12,213 nucleotides of DNA from the NCBI GenBank assembly GCA_013329355.1, contig DUKK01000160.1:1-12213 (forward strand). The letters run 5' to 3'. This DNA comes from Candidatus Poseidoniaceae archaeon (GTDB taxonomy: Archaea; Thermoplasmatota; Poseidoniia; Poseidoniales; Poseidoniaceae). Within the stretch, counting starts at the first letter, position 1. Each line of letters begins with the position of its first letter. Positions 7,008 to 12,213 of this stretch are shown here, in pieces. The position numbers and the translations under genes are program-made. The notes below the pieces were generated by a model. That model saw nothing but the letters and a program-made list of their open reading frames with translations. It searched no databases and was not told where the DNA came from.

Positions 7008-10000
7008 TCAATCCTCAGATTTCTTGCGTCTTGTTGGCCGACGCTTGGGCGCATTTCTAGGTGCTGGACGGCGGCCAACCTTGCGTTTAGGTTTGACTTC
7101 CTCATCGACTTCCTCATCATCGTCAAATTCATCATCATCTAAACCGAAAAATGATTCATCTTCTTCGGGTTCAGGCTCAGGTTCTGCTTCCCGCTTTGAT
7201 TTGGTGCGTCTTTTCTTACGTTGTACCACATTGACTGAAAATGGGTCTTCCTCTTCTGGCTCTTCCTCTTGTGCAACCGGCGCATCAGCTACTGGCGTCA
7301 CGTTAGTGAGTGAGTCATAGTCAACTTGCTGGGTAGTTCCAATAAATTCAGACATCCAGTCATCGTCATCGTAGTCATCTTCAGACTTACGCCTCTTTGG
7401 CCCGCGCATGCCTGCCCTAATGACGAATAACATCAGTATGATCGAAATAAATGCTATGCCTGAAGAAACCCAAACGAAAACATATGGTGGATCGGAAAAT
7501 GATGGTTCAACGATTATTGGCTCCGGCAGCGGCTCCAAACTCTGGACGTATTCACAAATAGTGGTTCCATTAATCTCATTATAACAGAAATCGACAAGGA
7601 ATATTACTTGTTCAATAACTTCATTGCCGGCAGAGTCAACTGCTCTTACGGTTAAGACATGCCGTCCATTGTTGAAATCTCCCGCACTTATCTGCTCGGA
7701 GAAAATGAATGCACTGCCGTCACCCTCCAAATCTTGCAAATTGTCTGGGGTTTGCCATGCACCAACTGATGACCCGCTGGCAGAACCATAGTTGTAGGTG
7801 AATTTGTATTGCATCAATGATATTTGTACATCGTCAACTGCGCCTGCACTGATTGTCATGGTCTCTCGGGCGAGGTATTTCGACTTGGAACCATCATCAC
7901 CACCATCATTATGTGAGGAGGGCGAGTAAATATTCAGTGTGGGGCTGCGTGCATCTAAACTACGGTCTGTCCAAATTAGTTGCTGGCTGTTATAACTTTC
8001 ATCAATCATGTCAACTGTGATGGTAATCATCCCAGCAGTGACTGTGTTACTAATATCAAAGGTGAGATAGAATTCTGGGCCTTTTGTTGGGTCTAGTAAG
8101 TTATCTGCATAAGACAGCATCTGCCTAGGCGCATTGGTTATCTTGCCGCCTGAGGTGGTAGTGATATCAACAGTAGGCATGGCAAATAGATATTCGTTTA
8201 CCGATAATCTGATGCTGTAACTGCCAGCGACCAAGGATGGGCTAAGGTATAAATCGCCATCCTCGTCATATAATTCGTAAGTTGCTGTTGGAGGAATTGT
8301 ATCTTCTTTTACCTTTAATGAATTACCAGTCTGACCTGGGAATGCCTCAATATTAGTATTGCCATACATATCTTCTACGGTAATTGCATACCATGTATTG
8401 CGTTCAACGTCATTTGGTATTGAGTATGTTTTGCTAAACGTGAAGTCGGTCAGTATTGACCCTGTATCATATATGTCATCATCGAACAATGACCAGCCAT
8501 TCTCCTCGGTTACTATCGAGATTTCGTCTTCATCTTCACCGAATGGGTCTCCTTCATGATGCCAAATTGAATATTTCTCTCCGTCTAGTTGTTGGTCATT
8601 ATACCATTCTATTGTAATGATTGAGATTTCTCCTACAACCTCTATTGTGCTTATTCTTGGTGCGGTCGGGGTTATGGTTTCCTCATAAACTGGTCCAAAC
8701 CAATTTTGGTTTAATTGAGTATAATGGTAGGGTCCCGCTGAATGCTGATAAAGCGCTTCACTGGTGACAAAATAAAATGATGTGCGGTCAACCTCTTCTG
8801 GAACTGTTACCGTGAATTCCTCTATTCCATCGGTGACTGTGCCCTGGTAGAAAATTGTCACGTTCTCAGTTGATTCAGTAAACTGAGATCCGGTATGAAG
8901 GAAATTTGCGCGCCAAATGTGGTATTTTTCTCCTTCAGCACCTAACTGGTCGTTCCAGGTTACCAAAGTCTGCGAGTCCCCAATGAATGTCGCCATGACA
9001 TTGGTTGGTTCAGCCGTCCAATTGTAAAATGCATCCTCGTAGACCGAAGTGCAAGAATATGATTCAATGTCCTCATCGAAAATTCCATTGGAATCGATTA
9101 CCACCACGCAGTAGTGCGAGGTGCCAAGCCTGCCAACTGGGACTTGGTAGTCAAATTCTGACTCGCCTTCATCTACCAGCGCAATTTGCTCAACCCCAAA
9201 CTGGTCTGTGTTGTTGAATGATTGCCCGGAGGTATAAACTGCATATGATTCACCATCTTCTCCAGACACATCTGACCAGGTTATGGTTGTCGTTCCACTG
9301 CCGGTTTGAGTGTTTGACAAAAAGTACGAATTCACTGAACTTACGGGTGTGGCAGGCATATTATCTTCAACCAACGGGGTTGCAAGGGCGTTGTTTGATA
9401 GTAGTCTAATATCCTCATAATCTTGACCGGGGCCGAAATAATTAGGCATTAGATATGTAACTGCGTAATACACTTGCCGATCCGTATCATTTGGTATGGT
9501 AATCTGATAACTAGATACTCCTGTAGCAATCTGGGCAATAGGCGACATTGACGAGAACAATGTTGCGGCAGAATTACGGGTGATTGGTTGAGTCGACTCC
9601 CAGAGACGAGTTTGATAGGCATCTGGCCCCTCCTCGGGTAAAACATAGAAAATATCGTTGTAATTAATCCAAGATAGAGATGTGATGCTTGTTGTTGGAT
9701 TGAATGATGCCATCAAATTATATGGTGTTCTAATCGGTGTGGTTATTTCAGTAACTGGATGGTATATCGATGACTCGTTGGCAATCAGTGAGTCATAAGT
9801 TGATACTGTGCCGTCTTGCGTAGTGATTGCTGTGGTTATACCATAGTAGAATGAATCATTTGTTCCAGGGTCTACTAGGTATGAGAAACTGTGGCCTTGA
9901 TGTGAACCATTGGCGCCACCGAGACACAGGTATTTCGAAGCGCTCAAAGCTGGATCGTTTATGTCACATGCGACGACGGAATGGACCAATGTAGCATTCT

Positions 10001-10289
10001 GTATATTTGACTGGTTAATCATTTCTGTATGACGATAAATTTGATATTCTGCATTGTAGAAGTTATCCAAAGCACTAGGTTGTTCAAGGCTGTCGATGTT
10101 ACGCCAAGTAATTGTTGTTAATTCAGTGCTACTATCGAATGATGCATGTATATCTTGAGCCTGTAAATGGGATAAATCACCGGTATCTTCTGCTGCGACA
10201 TTGCTGATTGGCATCAGCGAAAATGCCATCAACAGCACTAGTAGCGAAGCAATGGCCTTCCCATCATAAGCCTTGGAACTCTCCGTCAT
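7008..10289 (-). CDS. Large surface protein: signal peptide, Fn3-like repeats, one TM helix, charged cytosolic tail
   Basis: A 1093-residue type I membrane protein of unknown role. Residues 1-33 form a signal peptide (hydrophobic core 13-28, likely cleavage after VAA). Five diverged fibronectin-III-like repeats follow at about 43-160, 186-290, 311-405, 425-525 and 540-655. They share a strand of the type TTITWxD, then GExYxIY/W in most copies, then a strand near PNDxxRxxYYAVT. Two Ig-like segments come next (about 664-765 and 782-900), the first with a DEDGD metal-binding-like stretch (675-679). There are six cysteines, all in the outer part and in three near pairs (108/122, 394/413, 902/912). 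One transmembrane helix spans about 935-959. The 134-residue tail alternates acidic and basic blocks and ends in a Lys/Arg/Pro-rich segment. The ATG at 10289 has AAAGG close upstream; a TTG one codon earlier is the alternative. Repeat boundaries are approximate. Adhesion or envelope structure is plausible but not shown. Confidence 0.85.
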   Translation of the reverse strand: MTESSKAYDGKAIASLLVLLMAFSLMPISNVAAEDTGDLSHLQAQDIHASFDSSTELTTITWRNIDSLEQPSALDNFYNAEYQIYRHTEMINQSNIQNATLVHSVVACDINDPALSASKYLCLGGANGSHQGHSFSYLVDPGTNDSFYYGITTAITTQDGTVSTYDSLIANESSIYHPVTEITTPIRTPYNLMASFNPTTSITSLSWINYNDIFYVLPEEGPDAYQTRLWESTQPITRNSAATLFSSMSPIAQIATGVSSYQITIPNDTDRQVYYAVTYLMPNYFGPGQDYEDIRLLSNNALATPLVEDNMPATPVSSVNSYFLSNTQTGSGTTTITWSDVSGEDGESYAVYTSGQSFNNTDQFGVEQIALVDEGESEFDYQVPVGRLGTSHYCVVVIDSNGIFDEDIESYSCTSVYEDAFYNWTAEPTNVMATFIGDSQTLVTWNDQLGAEGEKYHIWRANFLHTGSQFTESTENVTIFYQGTVTDGIEEFTVTVPEEVDRTSFYFVTSEALYQHSAGPYHYTQLNQNWFGPVYEETITPTAPRISTIEVVGEISIITIEWYNDQQLDGEKYSIWHHEGDPFGEDEDEISIVTEENGWSLFDDDIYDTGSILTDFTFSKTYSIPNDVERNTWYAITVEDMYGNTNIEAFPGQTGNSLKVKEDTIPPTATYELYDEDGDLYLSPSLVAGSYSIRLSVNEYLFAMPTVDITTTSGGKITNAPRQMLSYADNLLDPTKGPEFYLTFDISNTVTAGMITITVDMIDESYNSQQLIWTDRSLDARSPTLNIYSPSSHNDGGDDGSKSKYLARETMTISAGAVDDVQISLMQYKFTYNYGSASGSSVGAWQTPDNLQDLEGDGSAFIFSEQISAGDFNNGRHVLTVRAVDSAGNEVIEQVIFLVDFCYNEINGTTICEYVQSLEPLPEPIIVEPSFSDPPYVFVWVSSGIAFISIILMLFVIRAGMRGPKRRKSEDDYDDDDWMSEFIGTTQQVDYDSLTNVTPVADAPVAQEEEPEEEDPFSVNVVQRKKRRTKSKREAEPEPEPEEDESFFGLDDDEFDDDEEVDEEVKPKRKVGRRPAPRNAPKRRPTRRKKSED

Positions 10290-10373
10290 CAAACCTTTCT
10301 AGCGTGCAACCGTTATGAGTATACCGCTGATTAAACTATGAATCAACCCTGTTTGTAGTCTAATTTTGCTCAC

Positions 10374-11084
10374 TCAATCGGACTCACCTTTTTGGGAGTT
10401 TGGCTGTGGAAGAGGGTCATCAGCATCAATTTGTTTAATTTGCTTACTCGCTTGAATAAATCTAATCAAGAATGTCCAAATGCCGCCTAGTGCAGAGACA
10501 AAAACGACAACGCTCAGTGGGTTTATTTCAATATGATCAAAAATTCCGGGATATTTACCCCAAGAATAGTTGTCAAAATGGAGTAGTATTCCCATCAAAA
10601 ATATTGCTACAATGCTGAGTATAGTACGGTCGGCACGAGAGAATCCGCGATAGTTCCTTGTTCCAGCAACTGCCTGTGCTTGTGTTCCCATATACGAGCC
10701 AAGTAAGGTAAACCATGCTGCAGATAGGCCTAACACAACGTCATTAACAAACATCGAGGCTGAAATGCAGATTATCCAAACCGCATCAAGTAAACGATCG
10801 AATGTGTGATCTAGATAATCCCCCCATCTAGTTACTCTGCCCGTCGCTCGAGCAACAGGCCCGTCTAAACCATCGAAAGCCATTGCCAGAGTGATTAATA
10901 GACCACCACCAATCAGCATTGTGACGCCAAGGCTATCATCGGTTGCTAAGTATACTGACAGGCCACCAAGAATCCCAATAGGAAGTGCTAGCCAAGTAAT
11001 TGTTGCAGGACTCATCCATGACATCGACTCGACAATTGGAGTTAATGTTCGCTCCCAAATACTCCTCAACTTTTCAAGTGCCAT
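10374..11084 (-). CDS. CDP-alcohol phosphatidyltransferase, probably archaetidylinositol-phosphate synthase type
   Basis: Integral membrane enzyme that transfers a head-group alcohol onto CDP-archaeol (or CDP-diacylglycerol), displacing CMP. The complete family motif is present: D71-x2-D74-G75-x2-A78-R79-x8-G88-x3-D92-x3-D96, which binds the divalent metals and CDP and supplies the catalytic base. The 236 residues hold about six hydrophobic helices (roughly 27-46, 52-69, 100-118, 118-135, 153-168 and 189-210) and a polar, charged C-terminal tail. The stretch YRGFSRADR after the fourth helix resembles that in archaeal PgsA-like synthases. The head group (myo-inositol-1-phosphate, glycerol-phosphate, serine) cannot be fixed from sequence by eye; inositol-phosphate is my best guess. 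The ATG at 11084 has AGGT about eight bases upstream. The gene follows the Fap7-like gene by 64 nt and precedes the surface-protein gene by 84 nt, so co-transcription is possible but not certain. Confidence 0.85.
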   Translation of the reverse strand: MALEKLRSIWERTLTPIVESMSWMSPATITWLALPIGILGGLSVYLATDDSLGVTMLIGGGLLITLAMAFDGLDGPVARATGRVTRWGDYLDHTFDRLLDAVWIICISASMFVNDVVLGLSAAWFTLLGSYMGTQAQAVAGTRNYRGFSRADRTILSIVAIFLMGILLHFDNYSWGKYPGIFDHIEINPLSVVVFVSALGGIWTFLIRFIQASKQIKQIDADDPLPQPNSQKGESD

Positions 11085-11148
11085 GGTTCTTACCTAACTA
11101 CGGGAAGTCAACTAGGGGGTTGATTGTTGCGGCTCCAAACCAAGTAGT

Positions 11149-11673
11149 TTAATTGTTTTCTAACCAATCTATTGAAGCTGGCGAGTCTGTTGAAGGTAGT
11201 CCTTCTCTTACCCACCGTATAATTGCGTTAGCAATCTGTTCGGGAGCTAATTGTCCACTGTCCAACTCAAGTATCGGTTGGTCAATCTCAAATTCAACTA
11301 TCTCAGCCCAAGTTCCAGCAACAAACTCCCATTCTACATTTGAGTTAATCTTGGCCGCAGAGTAATCTCTCATCATTAGCCGTTGCCTGAGTATATCTGG
11401 TTGACAACGAAGGACAACTATTCCATCAACCGATAAAAAGTGCGATAAATGTCCATCGATGATAACCTGTTTGTTAGATTCACATTCAAACATCTCTGAC
11501 AATCTATGAATGTCTATTTCTTGACTATCCATCGTCTCATCATAATCGCCTACACAATCGAAATCCTCGGCCAGTTGACTGACTGAGACAACATCCCAAC
11601 CAATATTTCTAAGCATCTTTGAGACAGAGGTTTTACCCACTGCCGGGCTGCCGGTGATTGCTAAGGTCGGCAT
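11149..11673 (-). CDS. Fap7/AK6-like adenylate kinase (ribosome biogenesis NTPase)
   Basis: Small P-loop kinase of the Fap7/hCINAP group, which has adenylate kinase/ATPase activity and acts in maturation of the small ribosomal subunit; archaeal members bind ribosomal protein S11. The 174 residues have the family's length and order: Walker A GSPAVGKTS (8-16), a short variable segment with YDET and an acidic run (44-54), IIDGHLSHFL (71-80) as the conserved DGHL core, VLRCQPDILRQRL (87-99), and the lid-like MRDYSAAKINSNVEWE (101-116), where family members usually have R-x-Y-x-x-x-K-x-x-E-N-V-x-x-E (here SNVEWE). The start is the ATG at 11673. No Shine-Dalgarno site is visible, so translation may be leaderless. 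The gene heads the minus-strand cluster and diverges from the right-edge gene across 105 nt. Confidence 0.9.
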   Translation of the reverse strand: MPTLAITGSPAVGKTSVSKMLRNIGWDVVSVSQLAEDFDCVGDYDETMDSQEIDIHRLSEMFECESNKQVIIDGHLSHFLSVDGIVVLRCQPDILRQRLMMRDYSAAKINSNVEWEFVAGTWAEIVEFEIDQPILELDSGQLAPEQIANAIIRWVREGLPSTDSPASIDWLENN

Positions 11674-11778
11674 AATCGGGTCGGCTATGCTACCGAGTTG
11701 TGCTACAACAACTTTGGCTTATCAGAGTTTTATGAGCAAAGCCATCAAATGATAGAATATACTGGCTAACCTGAAACC

Positions 11779-12213
11779 ATGTTTGGTATGAACGACCCTG
11801 CACAAACTTTGATGCAGCTGGAGAATTATATCAAAGATGGTCGTTTGGAAATGTCGGAGGTTATGGCAACTCAATTCACTGATATGTTACTTAATATCAA
11901 AAAACGGAGTGAAGATGACCAAGTAATGCTGGTGCGCGGATTACAAATGCTCTGTGATGTTCTCATCATTAGAAGTAAGTACAACCTCGCAGTTACTGCA
12001 TCAAAAACACTACTAAGAGAGCGAAAAAAATTATCTCAAAGTAGCACAGTGGCTGGATTTTACTATCAAGATATTCAGCGAAGTGCCAAGTGCTTCGCAC
12101 TATATGGAAAAACGCGCAAAGCAAAATCGTTGTTTGTTAAAGCTTTCAAACAATCAGGCGGCTGTATTGCTTGCGCACTTGATGGTCTAATACTAATCCC
12201 AACGGATCGGAAA
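11779..12213 (+). CDS. Unrecognised helical protein, N-terminal part (cut by window edge)
   Basis: I found this open frame by reading the right edge: 145 codons from the ATG at 11779 with no stop before the window ends. I do not recognise a family. The sequence is predicted mostly alpha-helical, with charged amphipathic stretches spaced like a helical-repeat (TPR-like) protein: for example NYIKDGRLEMSEVMATQF, then a helix around residues 50-66, then KCFALYGKTRKAKSLFVKAF, where the ALYGKTRKAKSLFVKA pattern recalls the second half of one TPR and the start of the next. A CIAC motif (residues 129-132) follows. The TPR reading is tentative. An ATG four codons in (11788) is an alternative start. 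AATATACT at about 11756-11763 could be its TATA box. It diverges from the Fap7-like gene. Confidence 0.6.
   Translation, partial: MFGMNDPAQTLMQLENYIKDGRLEMSEVMATQFTDMLLNIKKRSEDDQVMLVRGLQMLCDVLIIRSKYNLAVTASKTLLRERKKLSQSSTVAGFYYQDIQRSAKCFALYGKTRKAKSLFVKAFKQSGGCIACALDGLILIPTDRK

Noticed and set aside
6958..7011. TTG start at 7011 for the antiporter
   Set aside because: Possible as a TTGA overlap, but the GAGGAT next to it is too close to serve as a ribosome site, and the ATG at 6957 already leaves the full CAX core; kept as an alternative.
6503..7060. Plus-strand open frame of 185 codons opposite the antiporter
   Set aside because: Fully antisense to conserved CAX transmembrane segments including the first signature motif; no family features of its own.
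7024..7320. Plus-strand Ser-rich frame and apparent triplet repeats (tcatcatc type)
   Set aside because: These arise from Asp/Glu codon runs in the surface-protein tail read in reverse; not a separate gene or a true microsatellite.
7900..7920. catcatcaccaccatcat stretch, looking like a His-tag or simple repeat
   Set aside because: On the coding (minus) strand it encodes an Asn/Asp/Gly turn (NDGGDDGS) in an Ig-like domain; too short to be a repeat array.
10290..10373. Terminator or small RNA in the gap between the phosphotransferase and surface-protein genes
   Set aside because: I see no convincing hairpin or poly-T run on the minus strand; only weak AT-rich elements (GTTTAATC, TATACT) that could be a promoter.
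1..12213. CRISPR array, tRNA, rRNA, IS element or defence system
   Set aside because: No direct-repeat/spacer pattern, no cloverleaf, no transposase or nuclease motif was seen on either strand.

Overview
The window looks like a stretch of chromosome from a planktonic euryarchaeon, most plausibly Marine Group II (Poseidoniales) or a close Thermoplasmatota relative. The archaeal signs are a Fap7-type adenylate kinase, a CDP-alcohol phosphotransferase of the archaetidyl kind, an archaeal-type phosphoglycerate kinase, a protein with histone-fold-like segments, TATA-like boxes, and a large secreted protein with fibronectin-like repeats and a highly charged cytosolic tail. Base composition is moderately AT-rich and looks even throughout. 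I see no IS element, integrase, tRNA, rRNA or CRISPR. The lineage is an inference; no marker gene settles it.

Layout. Positions 1-2584 (minus strand) hold, in transcription order, an M24 metallopeptidase-like protein, a 262-residue protein with two histone-fold-like modules, and an AhpE/BCP-type peroxiredoxin cut by the left edge. Positions 2709-5271 (plus strand) hold pgk followed by an adenosine-type deaminase of the MTA/SAH/5'-deoxyadenosine group. These two genes diverge from the M24 gene. Positions 5272-11673 (minus strand) hold, in transcription order, Fap7-like kinase, CDP-alcohol phosphotransferase, the 1093-residue surface protein, a CAX-type Ca2+/H+ antiporter and a small two-helix membrane protein. 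The first gaps are 64 and 84 nt; the antiporter may overlap the surface-protein gene or start 50 nt after it, and the last gene follows at once. From 11779 (plus strand) an unrecognised helical protein runs off the right edge. No gap exceeds about 125 nt, so there is no long non-coding stretch.

How the genes may work together. Most are housekeeping functions: glycolysis/gluconeogenesis, nucleoside salvage, lipid head-group synthesis, small-subunit ribosome maturation and peroxide defence. The surface protein, antiporter and small membrane protein form a tight envelope cluster. The most unusual items are the duplicated histone-fold-like protein and the alternating acidic/basic cytosolic tail of the surface protein.
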